NCBI GenBank assembly: GCA_018818235.1 | Contig: JAHISE010000067.1 | Coordinates: 1-34,699 of the forward strand | Direction of reading: 5' to 3' | Source: Patescibacteria group bacterium | Lineage (GTDB): Bacteria > Patescibacteriota > Gracilibacteria > Peribacterales > Peribacteraceae | DNA: 34,699 nucleotides | Part shown: positions 1-7,498 of the stretch, in pieces | Position numbering within the stretch: the first letter of the stretch is position 1 | Layout of the letters: each line of letters opens with the position of its first letter | The notes under the pieces: generated by a model | Told to the model about the DNA's origin: nothing | Database searches by the model: none | Seen by the model: the letters and a program-made list of their open reading frames with translations, nothing else | Program-made: the position numbers and the translations under genes

Positions 1-16
1 TGGAAATATTGATATT

Positions 17-230
17 TTTCCGTATATTAAAACAAATCCGTCATCAGCCTTCGCTCCTCCGCTACGCTACGAAGCTACGGCCGACGAGAGGATGCTGTTA
101 TAGATAGAACTATTTTTCGGCTATAAAAAACAAATCCGTCACCAGAACGAATCTTTGCGGCGGAAGTGTTTTATCATCAGAATCAAAAAGTAAACTCTAA
201 TCAACTGACGACATAACTAGTATAGCAAAC
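17..230. repeat. Degenerate repeat array, left edge
   Basis: Two similar segments around 17-45 and 113-146 share the core AACAAATCCGTCA. Between them at 46-90 is a REP-like hairpin (CAGCCTTCGC to GCTACGGCCG). The array ends near 211-231 with ACTAGTATAGCAAACTT, and the same 17-base ending closes a related array at 2543-2836. No gene is visible in 1-433. Confidence 0.6.
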
Positions 231-372
231 TTGACCCTAAATCTCAATACTTCAAAATATTAAGTACCATTTATTGGCTTATTTAAGCCATAAAAATCTT
301 TTTGACAATATTTCCCCAAAATCGATGATTTTAGGAAATCCAGAAAAAAATAGGTAAAAAAGCTGAAAATCG

Positions 373-404
373 AAAAAGACCTCATCCCGCTGTGGAATGA
401 GGTC
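373..404 (-). terminator. Rho-independent terminator of the TIM-barrel gene
   Basis: Read on the minus strand, GACCTCAT and ATGAGGTC form a hairpin with a short CCGCTGTGG loop region, followed by a run of T. It lies just downstream of the minus-strand gene ending at 434. Confidence 0.75.
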
Positions 405-433
405 GGTTCTTGTTGGCAGATATATCGACGATG

Positions 434-1306
434 TCAGCACGCCTGACTGGGCATTTGACTCGCCGCGTCCAGTTTTTTCCACATGTGCCGCAGACTTTCC
501 TTGGCGAATTGGTTGACGTCCGGATCCGAATTGAAGGCTTCGACCGACACATACCCTTGGTAATTGATGTCGAGCAGTGCCCTGAAGATCTTCGCAAAGT
601 CCAGATCGCCGTATCCGGGAGCTTGCAGGTTTGATTCGTTGGCATGGAAGTGAGCAAGCAAATTCCCATACTTACGAATCAAAGTAGCAACACTAGCTGT
701 TTCCTTCTCGCCGAGTTCAATGGCCTTGCAGTCCAACAGCAGCTGGACATATTTCGAATCAACTGTAGTGGCAAGTATCGAAGCTTCTTCAGCCGTAGTC
801 ACGAAGTCATTCTCGCATTCCGCCAGCGGCTCAAGTGCAAGTGTTACACCGGTTTGCTCCAAAGTCGGAACAACCCTCCTCAGCGTTTCTACCACATTAG
901 AGAAAGCATCTCTGACATCCGCACCACGCAAGTCACGATTGGGTGGCGAGCCCAAGACCATAACCTTGCCACCGATGTCTGCGCAGAACTTCGCAAGATC
1001 CTGCAGGTAGATGGCCGTCCGCAAACGAGTTTCACTACTACTGCTCGTCACGTGGAACTGCTGCGCAGAATTCTTGATCTTGGCGAAGAGCCAATGAAGG
1101 CCAATGATTTCGATCCCCGCATTCGAAGCTGTCTTCGCAATCCCCCTGCGTTTCGCTGCCGAAACCCCCCTGATGTCTCCATCACCTTCGTTGACAGAGA
1201 ACGGAGTCAGCTCCGCTGCAGTGTAGCCGCAATCCTTTGCAAGATGATCGAAAATCCTTCGCAACTTCCAGCCTTCGAATAGTTCAGTACAACATGCAAA
1301 CTTCAT
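434..1306 (-). CDS. Sugar phosphate isomerase/epimerase-like TIM-barrel protein
   Basis: A 290-residue protein of the xylose-isomerase-like (AP endonuclease 2) TIM-barrel superfamily. Family members isomerise or epimerise keto-sugars, or cleave abasic DNA; the pattern here fits the sugar epimerase branch. Visible metal-ligand candidates are the Glu in LALEPLAECEND, the Asp in LLLDCKA, the His in AHFHANESN and the Glu in YVSVEAFN, in the order expected for the barrel strands. The substrate cannot be told from sequence. It has a clear ribosome binding site (AAAGGAG on the minus strand, 7 bases before ATG) and a strong terminator. Most other lead genes here lack a Shine-Dalgarno site, and base composition looks more GC-rich than the neighbours, which suggests a different origin. 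Confidence 0.8.
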   Translation of the reverse strand: MKFACCTELFEGWKLRRIFDHLAKDCGYTAAELTPFSVNEGDGDIRGVSAAKRRGIAKTASNAGIEIIGLHWLFAKIKNSAQQFHVTSSSSETRLRTAIYLQDLAKFCADIGGKVMVLGSPPNRDLRGADVRDAFSNVVETLRRVVPTLEQTGVTLALEPLAECENDFVTTAEEASILATTVDSKYVQLLLDCKAIELGEKETASVATLIRKYGNLLAHFHANESNLQAPGYGDLDFAKIFRALLDINYQGYVSVEAFNSDPDVNQFAKESLRHMWKKLDAASQMPSQAC

Positions 1307-1313
1307 CGTACCA

Positions 1314-1320
1314 CTCCTTT
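1314..1320 (-). promoter_or_regulatory. Strong Shine-Dalgarno site
   Basis: AAAGGAG on the minus strand, 7 bases before the ATG at 1306. It is notable because most genes in this window have no such site. Confidence 0.75.
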
Positions 1321-1466
1321 TCTCAAAACCCGGGTTTCTGAAACAGAGCTTTATGCTCCAACAATCTAAACATCGGCTATTGCCGTTACTGCCAAAAGAA
1401 CAATCCCAAATCTAGTCTTAAAAAAAGACCATATCCAGAGAACCATCCTACAACCTACAAGCTAAT

Positions 1467-2186
1467 TCACCCTCCAATCGCCGCCACCGCTCTAACCCCA
1501 CTCTCCGTCAAATGAATATGCTTCTTATCAATCTGAATTAAACCGGTCTGAGCCAGATCATTTAGCTGCTTGGTAACAGTTTCCCGTGTCAGCCCTGTCA
1601 TATTTCCAAGCTTTTCATGAGTGATCTTTGTCGGACGTCTGAGGATTTCAGGAAGAATACTCCCGGAATCTTTTTGATTAAGAAGTTTTACGGTTGCCAG
1701 AATTCTGTCCTTTGCCTGCAGAGCAGAAAGAGCTCTTATTTGTGACTCGTACTGAGCAAGACGTTTATTTAAAACTTTTAACGCACGGAAAGCAACCTCC
1801 GGCCTCTTCTGCAATATCTGCAAAAAGTAATCGTGCGGCAAAGTGCAAAGGTAACCCTTCTGCGTAAACTCCGCATAATGCTTATCGTGCGACTCGGGAT
1901 CAAATCCAATGTTTCCGAATACCGCACCGGGTTTGAGTATATCCAGTATCACATGTTTGCCATCCACTGACTTATAAAGCGTCACCTCTCCCTCTTTTAA
2001 TATATAAACATTCTCTACTGAATCTTGCGGAGTATAAATGAACTCTTTATTTTCATATTCCCTGTCAAAAACTCCCTGAACCATCTCGTGCATTTCTTCT
2101 TCACTAATTCCTGCGAATAGTTCGATGCTTTGGAGGTACCAAAGAGGTGGGCGTGGCATAGTAAAATGAGTGTAGGAGTTTGGCAT
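1467..2186 (-). CDS. Crp/Fnr-family transcriptional regulator
   Basis: A 239-residue two-domain regulator. Residues about 20-135 form a cyclic-nucleotide-binding-type beta-roll (VENVYILKEGEVTLYKS, then ILKPGAVFGNIGF). Residues about 165-235 form a winged helix with recognition helix LTRETVTKQLNDL. The phosphate-binding signature of true cAMP receptors (RxSA type) is not evident, and there is no cysteine set for an FeS cluster as in Fnr, so the ligand is unknown. An in-frame ATG at 2159 is an alternative start. The gene is alone, next to repeats and a doubtful small ORF, and its targets cannot be inferred. Confidence 0.85.
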   Translation of the reverse strand: MPNSYTHFTMPRPPLWYLQSIELFAGISEEEMHEMVQGVFDREYENKEFIYTPQDSVENVYILKEGEVTLYKSVDGKHVILDILKPGAVFGNIGFDPESHDKHYAEFTQKGYLCTLPHDYFLQILQKRPEVAFRALKVLNKRLAQYESQIRALSALQAKDRILATVKLLNQKDSGSILPEILRRPTKITHEKLGNMTGLTRETVTKQLNDLAQTGLIQIDKKHIHLTESGVRAVAAIGG

Positions 2187-2202
2187 AGTAATAGGAAGGT
2201 AA

Positions 2203-2406
2203 TTAGACGTTTCTTTTGTGCCTCTTTCTTACAAAGAAAGCTATAACGAGTCCAAAACCGGTGAGTAAAGAGATTCTAAACATGCGTGTATTTTGATCAG
2301 ATAGTGATTTGAGTTCTGTAAGGTTGATTACAATTTTCCCTCCACCTCCTCTCCCCCTGGCCCCCTCTCCACGGGAGAGGGGGAACTCCGCTATTGGAGA
2401 GAACAA
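2203..2406 (-). CDS. Doubtful small membrane protein
   Basis: A 67-codon frame ending 16 bases before the Crp/Fnr gene on the same strand. Its C-terminal half has one plausible membrane segment (FRISLLTGFGLVIAFFV) followed by a basic tail (RKRHKRNV). Its N-terminal third is translated from the GC-rich cloverleaf repeat and is probably not native. If real, it may start from an internal codon. No family recognised. Confidence 0.25.
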   Translation of the reverse strand: MFSPIAEFPLSRGEGARGRGGGGKIVINLTELKSLSDQNTRMFRISLLTGFGLVIAFFVRKRHKRNV

Positions 2407-2499
2407 ACTTTAGATTCTCCAGTAGCGGAGCTCCCCTCCTCCTTAGGAGGAGGGGCCGGGGGTGGAGGGGCTACTTTGGAGAGGGGCCGGGGGTGAGGT
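2339..2499. repeat. Cloverleaf MITE-like element, copy 1
   Basis: GC-rich palindromic element with outer arms CCCCCTGGCCCCCTCTCC and GGAGAGGGGCCGGGGG. Internal arms include CTCCGCTATTGGAGAGAAC and its inverted partner TTCTCCAGTAGCGGAGCTCC. Related copies lie at 14094, 16683 and 32114. Paired arms predict a multi-branch fold. Confidence 0.7.
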
Positions 2500-2542
2500 A
2501 ATATAATGCAAACAACAACAGCATCCATCTAAACCGAAGGTC

Positions 2543-2840
2543 ATTAAACAAAACCGCCAACCAGCCTTCGCTCGCTGCGGCGAGACTACGGCCGGCGGGA
2601 GATGTAATTAATCCACAAACATAATTTATATGCTGTTATTAAACAAAACCGCCAACCAGCCTTCGCCTATGGGCTACGGCCGGCGGGAGATGTAATTAAT
2701 CCACAAACATAATTTATATGCTGTTATTAAACAAAACCGCCAACCAAATAAATTCGGAAGACGGTCCTGTAGCGTCACCGGATGAAATAAAGCAAGCTCC
2801 ATAACAACCAATGACATTACTAGTATAGCAAACTTTACGT
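2543..2840. repeat. Tandem 88-95-bp repeats carrying REP hairpins
   Basis: Unit 1 at 2543-2637, unit 2 at 2638-2725 and a partial third from 2726 all begin ATTAAACAAAACCGCCAACCA. Units 1 and 2 contain REP-like hairpins (2563-2600 and 2658-2688) and share the tail ATAATTTATATGCTGTT. The array ends at ACTAGTATAGCAAACTT, as at 211-231. Confidence 0.75.
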
Positions 2841-2933
2841 GTTTTTGGAACCCCAAAATTTGTATTCCATTAGCCATTTAAATGCAGATTTTTGACCTCG
2901 TGATCAACTAATCGCAAACATTTGTTGAAGATC

Positions 2934-2970
2934 AAAGGCCAGACGGATTCACTCCGTCTGGCCTTTTGCT
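2934..2970. terminator. Strong hairpin terminator or leader attenuator
   Basis: Perfect 14-bp arms AAAGGCCAGACGGA and TCCGTCTGGCCTTT with a 5-base loop, T-rich on the + strand. No gene ends just upstream on the + strand, so it may insulate glnA or act on the minus strand. It precedes the glnA promoter at 3033, so it is not in the proposed glnA leader. Confidence 0.7.
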
Positions 2971-3029
2971 TACCTACAAGTTACCTCCTTCAACCTAATA
3001 CAAGTCCCCTTTTCATAAAACCCACTCAT

Positions 3030-3038
3030 TGCTATAGT
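3030..3038 (+). promoter_or_regulatory. Extended -10 promoter of glnA
   Basis: TGC followed by TATAGT, an extended -10. Predicted transcription start near 3045 lies inside the longer open frame that begins at 2922, so translation must start downstream, at 3066. Confidence 0.55.
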
Positions 3039-3065
3039 GACTCCCTTCATTTCCTCTCCCACTCA

Positions 3066-4406
3066 ATGAAATACCAATCAAAAGAACAAGTCATGGATGC
3101 AATCGGTCGCGAGAATGTGCAGTTTATTCGGCTGCAGTTTACAGATACTTGCGGAGCACTAAAGGCTGTAACCATTCCCGCAAGTAAAATGGCAGACGCA
3201 ATAGACCACAATGTTTGGTTTGATGGATCTTCCATAGAAGGATTCACCAGAATTTGCGAAAGTGATATGTTCCTCAAGCTTGATCTTAGTACTTTTGCAA
3301 TTATCCCTTGGACAGTTGGAAATGGGATAGTTGTTGCAAGATGTATATGCAATGTGTTTCTTCCTGACGGGCAACCATTCGCAGGAGATCCCCGTCATAT
3401 TCTTGCTACACAAATAGAACGTGCAACCCGAATGGGATTTGATTACTACGTTGGACCGGAATTGGAATTTTTCTTGTTCGAAAAAGGTGAAAATGGAGAA
3501 CTTATGCCACTGCCTCACGACACGGCAGGCTACTTTGATCAAACATCAGACAAAGCTGCACAAATCAGAAAAGAAATTGCATTGGCACTGGATAAATTTG
3601 GTCTGGATGTGGAAGCACTTCATCATGAGGTTGCGGCAGCACAACACGAGATCGATTTTAAGTACGCAGATGCGCTATCAACTGCCGATGCTACGATGAC
3701 AATGAAGTTTACAATCAAAGCCATCGCAGAACAGCACGGACTTTATGGAACTTTTATGCCCAAACCGATTGCCGGAATAAACGGATCCGGAATGCACGTT
3801 CATCAGAGTCTTTTCAGGGAAGATACTCCCCTCTTCTTCGATGCAAACGATCCTTATAAGTTGTCACAAGTAGCAAAACAATTCTTAGCCGGTCAGTTGG
3901 CACACATAAAAGCGATATGTGCGATAACAAATCCTCTGGTTAATTCATACAAACGACTTGTAGCAGGATACGAAGCACCTGTTTACATAGCTTGGGGGCA
4001 GAAGAATCGTTCAACTTTGATTCGCGTTCCCAGATATACACCGGGACGCGAAAAAGCAACACGCTTCGAGCTACGATGTCCTGACCCAAGTACAAATCCA
4101 TATCTTGCATTCGCAGTAATGCTCGCAGCGGGGCTGGATGGAATAGAAAGACAAATGGAAGTACCAACTGCCGTTGAAGAAAACCTTTATGAACTTACCG
4201 TAGCAGAAGCTCGTGCCAAGGGATTTGACGTTTTGCCTCAGTCACTGGATGAATCACTAGGCTTTCTGGAGAAGGATACTGTTATTCGCGGTGCGCTCGG
4301 TGAACATACATACAACGCATTCACAAGAGCAAAGAAATCGGAGTGTGAACAATACAGAGTTCAAGTGAGTGAGTGGGAGATGGATGCTTACTTTGGGAAA
4401 TACTAG
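3066..4406 (+). CDS. glnA: Glutamine synthetase, type I
   Basis: A 446-residue GSI enzyme that makes glutamine from glutamate, ammonia and ATP in the cytosol. Family landmarks are present: FDGSSIEGF near the N-terminus, the metal-binding EVAAAQHEIDFKY segment, NGSGMHVHQS, NPLVNSYKRL and the NRSTLIRVP stretch. Length matches the GSI-alpha group. The NLYEL motif contains the Tyr position that is adenylylated in GSI-beta enzymes, but that Tyr is also conserved elsewhere, so adenylylation cannot be inferred. The frame is open from 2922, but residues before 3066 do not resemble GS and the extended -10 at 3033 would place the transcript start inside them. No Shine-Dalgarno site is seen. It is monocistronic. 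Confidence 0.95.
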   Translation: MKYQSKEQVMDAIGRENVQFIRLQFTDTCGALKAVTIPASKMADAIDHNVWFDGSSIEGFTRICESDMFLKLDLSTFAIIPWTVGNGIVVARCICNVFLPDGQPFAGDPRHILATQIERATRMGFDYYVGPELEFFLFEKGENGELMPLPHDTAGYFDQTSDKAAQIRKEIALALDKFGLDVEALHHEVAAAQHEIDFKYADALSTADATMTMKFTIKAIAEQHGLYGTFMPKPIAGINGSGMHVHQSLFREDTPLFFDANDPYKLSQVAKQFLAGQLAHIKAICAITNPLVNSYKRLVAGYEAPVYIAWGQKNRSTLIRVPRYTPGREKATRFELRCPDPSTNPYLAFAVMLAAGLDGIERQMEVPTAVEENLYELTVAEARAKGFDVLPQSLDESLGFLEKDTVIRGALGEHTYNAFTRAKKSECEQYRVQVSEWEMDAYFGKY

Positions 4407-4463
4407 GCGACAGTTGACATTTGACTTTTGACAATTGACCTTCGACTTTCGACTTTCAATAAA
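4407..4463. repeat. Heptamer-type repeat, left flank of the coiled-coil gene
   Basis: Imperfect tandem units such as TTGACATTTGAC and CGACTTTCGACTTT. Its inverse (GTCGAAAGTCGAATGTCG) lies at 5027-5045, on the other side of the 4626-5021 gene. Confidence 0.5.
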
Positions 4464-4586
4464 TCACATACTCTGGCGTGGCTATGAAGCATTATTCACA
4501 AATTATTATAGAATTGACATTGGTATTATTTTGATATGGAATTGGTGTAATAATATATTCCCTTATCAAAAGCAAACTGTTCTGCC

Positions 4587-4616
4587 TTGCAATAGTTTTG
4601 CTGAGTGGTGTATGCT
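4587..4616 (+). promoter_or_regulatory. Promoter giving a leaderless start at 4626
   Basis: TTGCAA at 4587-4592 and TATGCT at 4611-4616 with an 18-base spacer. The ATG at 4626 is 9 bases past the -10 box, so the mRNA would begin at or within a few bases of the start codon. Confidence 0.5.
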
Positions 4617-4625
4617 CTTCCACCC

Positions 4626-5021
4626 ATGGCAAATGACACCTCACAACAACCGGCTACTAAACAGGATATTACTGAGGCAATCGGAAATCTTCATCAATAC
4701 ATGGTTAAATGGAAAGATGAGAATCTGGTAAGTAATAAGAAATGGAAAGATGAAATCATTAATGCGACTGATGAAAAGATATTAAAGTCAGAAAACAGGA
4801 TAATTCGCATACTCAAAAGATATTTTGATACCAATATTGAGCTTGCACTTGAACGTCAGGAAACAAGCTTGATACATAAGTTTAATGTTATCGCCGAAAA
4901 CCTTCATCATAATGCAGTGGGTGCCAACAAAGATGAAATCGAAACGCTAAAAGATACACACAAAACTCATGACCTACGAATAACAAGATTGGAAAAACAC
5001 ACCAACCTCATTGCAGCCTGA
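4626..5021 (+). CDS. Small coiled-coil protein of unknown function
   Basis: A 131-residue hydrophilic, charged, helix-rich protein without signal peptide or membrane segment. The stretch from about 20 to 75 (KWKDENL, EKILKSENRIIRILKRYF) and the C-terminal part (ETLKDTHKTHDLRITRLEKH) have heptad spacing typical of coiled coils. I do not recognise a family. A GTG start at 4605 is possible, but the likely -10 box covers 4611-4616, which favours the ATG at 4626. The gene is flanked by inverted CGACTTT-type repeats (4407-4463 and 5027-5045), as are two other genes in this window. Confidence 0.6.
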   Translation: MANDTSQQPATKQDITEAIGNLHQYMVKWKDENLVSNKKWKDEIINATDEKILKSENRIIRILKRYFDTNIELALERQETSLIHKFNVIAENLHHNAVGANKDEIETLKDTHKTHDLRITRLEKHTNLIAA

Positions 5022-5049
5022 CCTACTGTCGAAAGTCGAATGTCGATTG

Positions 5050-5085
5050 CGTAAAGCAACGTGGTTGCCACGCAACTTTACGTTG
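5050..5085. terminator. Hairpin between convergent genes
   Basis: GTAAAG pairs with CTTTAC and CGTGG with CCACG around a GTTG loop. It sits between the + strand coiled-coil gene and the minus-strand MscS gene. There is no long T-run, so terminator function is an inference from position. Confidence 0.4.
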
Positions 5086-5099
5086 TCGATTGTAAACTA

Positions 5100-6164
5100 T
5101 CAATTATTGACATAAACCGTCTGCGTCGGGAACGCCATCTCTATCCCCTCTTTTGCAAACGCTTCCATGATTTTCAGATTCATCTCCTGTTGAGATTCCA
5201 TATAATCAACATACTCGCTGGAAGTTGTGTAGTAAACAATCTCGTAATTCAGACTAAAGTCACCAAATTCAAAGAAATGCGCCCGATCAAACTCTGTCTT
5301 TTTCAAAGGATCAATGCTGTCCTTAATTATCTGAGGAATCTTTTTTAGTTTTTCCGTCGGAGTTGCATATGTAACACCGATATTAAACACAACCCGTCTC
5401 TTTTTCATTCTCTTAAAATTCTGCACTCTTGCCGTAGTTAATTCGCTATTCGAAATAACAATTTCCTCACCCTGTACCGATTCTATTCTGGTTGTTTTTA
5501 CTCCAATGTGTTTGACCTTACCTTTGTCCGTGCCAACTACAATAAAATCTCCTTCCTGAAACGGCTTGTCTATTGCAATCGAGAGCGAACTGAACATATC
5601 ACTAAGGACACTTTGTAGAGCAAGTGAAATTGCCAAGCCTCCAATACCTAAGCCCGCGATAAGTGATGTGATATTGAATCCAAGGTTGCTTAAGATCAAA
5701 AGCAAACCAACTGACCATAGAATTATTTTGATAAAGATAGAAAAAACTCCTGACACCCTTTTTTCTTCTTCCTCAGACAATCCTTGTTGCTTTGCCTTCA
5801 TGCTTTTTACGATGAAGAAGTGTATTACTCTTTCGATGAGTTTGATAACTTCGTAGATTACCGCGAATAGGAATATTCCCTTAAGCAACACATTGATCAC
5901 CGGAGTTAATGAGAGCGACTGAACGGATGAGTACAAAGCAATCGCCACATAAAACAGTCCCCCAACTCCTTCCAAGACATCCAGAATTACATCATCCAAC
6001 TTCATACTTGTCTTGCTTGCAATTTTACGAACCTTTTTAAGCAGAAACTTCCATATGATTGTAAGTGCAATATAGACCACAACAAACGTAGCTGTGGCAA
6101 TCAGAAGATCCTGAATGGTATTTGAGCCGATGCTTTTGGTTAGAATATCTGAGTAGTTTTCCAT
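5100..6164 (-). CDS. MscS-family mechanosensitive channel
   Basis: A 354-residue small-conductance mechanosensitive channel that opens under membrane tension to release solutes during osmotic downshock. Several hydrophobic segments occupy residues about 20-160. The pore-lining TM3 is visible as a glycine/alanine-rich stretch (LIAGLGIGGLAISLALQ), followed by the beta domain with the MscS signature (DKPFQEGDFIVVG, then RIESVQGEEIVISNSEL). The C-terminal cytoplasmic cage domain follows. The start has TACAAT on the minus strand at 6173-6178, only 8 bases away, suggesting a leaderless mRNA. It diverges from idi over a 62-base spacer. Confidence 0.92.
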   Translation of the reverse strand: MENYSDILTKSIGSNTIQDLLIATATFVVVYIALTIIWKFLLKKVRKIASKTSMKLDDVILDVLEGVGGLFYVAIALYSSVQSLSLTPVINVLLKGIFLFAVIYEVIKLIERVIHFFIVKSMKAKQQGLSEEEEKRVSGVFSIFIKIILWSVGLLLILSNLGFNITSLIAGLGIGGLAISLALQSVLSDMFSSLSIAIDKPFQEGDFIVVGTDKGKVKHIGVKTTRIESVQGEEIVISNSELTTARVQNFKRMKKRRVVFNIGVTYATPTEKLKKIPQIIKDSIDPLKKTEFDRAHFFEFGDFSLNYEIVYYTTSSEYVDYMESQQEMNLKIMEAFAKEGIEMAFPTQTVYVNN

Positions 6165-6172
6165 ATGGAAAT

Positions 6173-6178
6173 ATTGTA
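6173..6178 (-). promoter_or_regulatory. -10 box of the MscS gene
   Basis: TACAAT on the minus strand, 8 bases before the ATG at 6164. The spacing leaves essentially no 5' untranslated region. Confidence 0.5.
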
Positions 6179-6212
6179 ACGCAATCTAATGCAACCGACC
6201 AGTTTTTAGTAC

Positions 6213-6218
6213 TATACT
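6213..6218 (+). promoter_or_regulatory. -10 box of idi
   Basis: TATACT, 8 bases before the ATG at 6227; no Shine-Dalgarno site. It faces the divergent MscS promoter. Confidence 0.55.
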
Positions 6219-6226
6219 GGTAGTCC

Positions 6227-6745
6227 ATGAAACACGCCCTCCTTTGCACCGAACAAGGTATCCCGCAAGGAACCTCAAATGTCGACTACGCACACGCTGC
6301 GCCGGGCAAGCTGCATAGAGCTTTTTCCATATTTATATTCAGAAATAATTATACTGAATTACTTATCCAAAAGAGGACTGACGGAAAGCGATTTGGAGGA
6401 CTCTGGGCAAATACCTGCTGTTCCCATCTGCAGGAAAACGAAGATTTGATCGCAGCAGCAGAGAAAAGGCTCAAGGAAGAGTGCGGATTCACCTGTCCAC
6501 TCACTGAACACTCCTCCTTTATATATAGAGCGAACGATCCAACTGGAGATGCTGTTGAATATGAGTTTGATTCGATATTAATAGGTGACTTCACAAACCC
6601 TAACCTTAATCCTGATCCCACCGAGATTTCCGAACTGAAATGGATCAACATCGATAAGCTTACAAACGAAATCGAAAACAATCCTGAGAAATTTGCACCA
6701 TGGCTTCCAATAGCACTTGATCGGATCTTGAGTATAGAAATTTGA
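6227..6745 (+). CDS. idi: Isopentenyl-diphosphate isomerase, type I
   Basis: A 172-residue Nudix-fold isomerase that interconverts IPP and DMAPP, the last step before prenyl chain building. The N-terminal metal-binding region (HRAFSIFIF), the active-site cysteine region (WANTCCSH), the Nudix-like helix (AAEKRLKEECGF) and the catalytic Glu region (AVEYEFDSILIG) are all in order. Length agrees with bacterial type I enzymes. It opens the mevalonate gene block and is followed after 57 bases by uppS on the same strand. A leaderless start is likely because the -10 box is 8 bases upstream. Confidence 0.93.
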   Translation: MKHALLCTEQGIPQGTSNVDYAHAAPGKLHRAFSIFIFRNNYTELLIQKRTDGKRFGGLWANTCCSHLQENEDLIAAAEKRLKEECGFTCPLTEHSSFIYRANDPTGDAVEYEFDSILIGDFTNPNLNPDPTEISELKWINIDKLTNEIENNPEKFAPWLPIALDRILSIEI

Positions 6746-6760
6746 TAAGATATCGACCGG

Positions 6761-6783
6761 ATTCCGGATTCCGGATTCCGAAT
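6761..6783. repeat. GGATTCCG octamer repeat between idi and uppS
   Basis: About three tandem units of GGATTCCG. The same octamer occurs inside the HMG-CoA reductase gene (10120-10142) and inside the DUF35-kinase gene (15760-15782). Confidence 0.8.
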
Positions 6784-6802
6784 CTACGCTTCGCATAACA
6801 AT

Positions 6803-7498
6803 ATGGATAAACCTTCAAGCTTACATCTCGCAATCATCCCTGACGGAAATAGACGTTGGGCGAAGAATCGCAGCCTCCACCCCTGGAAAGGACACGAACA
6901 AGCAATAGAAAACTTCCGATCTATAACAGAGTGGTGCAGAAACGATCCGCGTGTGAACATTCTGACTGTCTGGTGCTTCTCTACAGAAAACTGGAAGCGT
7001 GATCCAAAGGAAATAGAGATGCTTATGAAGATGTTGGAGGATTATTTAAGAAAGGAGCAGGAAGGTTTTATCGAAAAGAAGACAAAGTCCCTTCATTCCG
7101 GAAGAAAAGATAGGATCCCCTCTTCTCTTGCGCAGTTAATTGAGGAAGTTGAAAAGAAAACTGCTGACCAGTCCGAATTTACTCTGCACTTGGCTGTTGA
7201 TTACGGTGGGAAGGATGAGATCATACGTGCAATCAATAAAATATCCGTAACGGAAGATTGCGATCTTCCGCTGCGATCAGAAAATGGTATTCGTGAGCAT
7301 CTCGACCATCCGGAATTGTCTGATATTGATTTGATCATCCGAACTTCCGGTGAACAAAGAACCAGCAACTTCTTCCTTTGGCAAACTGTTCACTCCGAAT
7401 GGGTTTTTAATAACAAGTTGTTCCCTGATTTTGAAGTTAGTGACCTAGAATCTGCAGTTGATGACTTCGCAAATCGTACACGTCGCTTTGGTTCATGA
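6803..7498 (+). CDS. uppS: Cis-prenyltransferase, undecaprenyl diphosphate synthase type
   Basis: A 231-residue member of the UPP synthase family, which condenses IPP units onto an allylic diphosphate to give the lipid carrier for cell-wall sugars. The P-loop-like motif PDGNRRWA carries the catalytic Asp14. Downstream are TVWCFSTENWKR, LAVDYGGKDEI and IIRTSGEQRTSNFFLWQ, the usual diphosphate-binding and dimer-contact segments. Residues about 149-158 (VTEDCDLPLR) are encoded by a short palindrome also found in three other genes of this cluster. The 3' end overlaps mevalonate kinase by four bases (ATGA), so the two are translationally coupled. The chain length of the product is not determined by sequence alone. 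Confidence 0.93.
   Translation: MDKPSSLHLAIIPDGNRRWAKNRSLHPWKGHEQAIENFRSITEWCRNDPRVNILTVWCFSTENWKRDPKEIEMLMKMLEDYLRKEQEGFIEKKTKSLHSGRKDRIPSSLAQLIEEVEKKTADQSEFTLHLAVDYGGKDEIIRAINKISVTEDCDLPLRSENGIREHLDHPELSDIDLIIRTSGEQRTSNFFLWQTVHSEWVFNNKLFPDFEVSDLESAVDDFANRTRRFGS
7247..7275. repeat. Intragenic palindrome, copy in uppS
   Basis: GTAACGGAAGATTGC followed by GATCTTCCGCTGCG; the arms CGGAAGAT and ATCTTCCG pair. It encodes VTEDCDLPLR in frame in a variable loop of UppS. See related copies at 8123, 9948, 10676 and 13216. Confidence 0.8.

Noticed and set aside
644..1282. Long + strand frames opposite the TIM-barrel gene
   Set aside because: Composition is that of the antisense of a real gene, with no family signature; the minus-strand frame has conserved motifs, a ribosome binding site and a terminator.
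2922..3065. Upstream extension of the glutamine synthetase frame
   Set aside because: The residues do not resemble GS, they overlap the strong hairpin at 2934-2966, and the extended -10 at 3033 lies inside.
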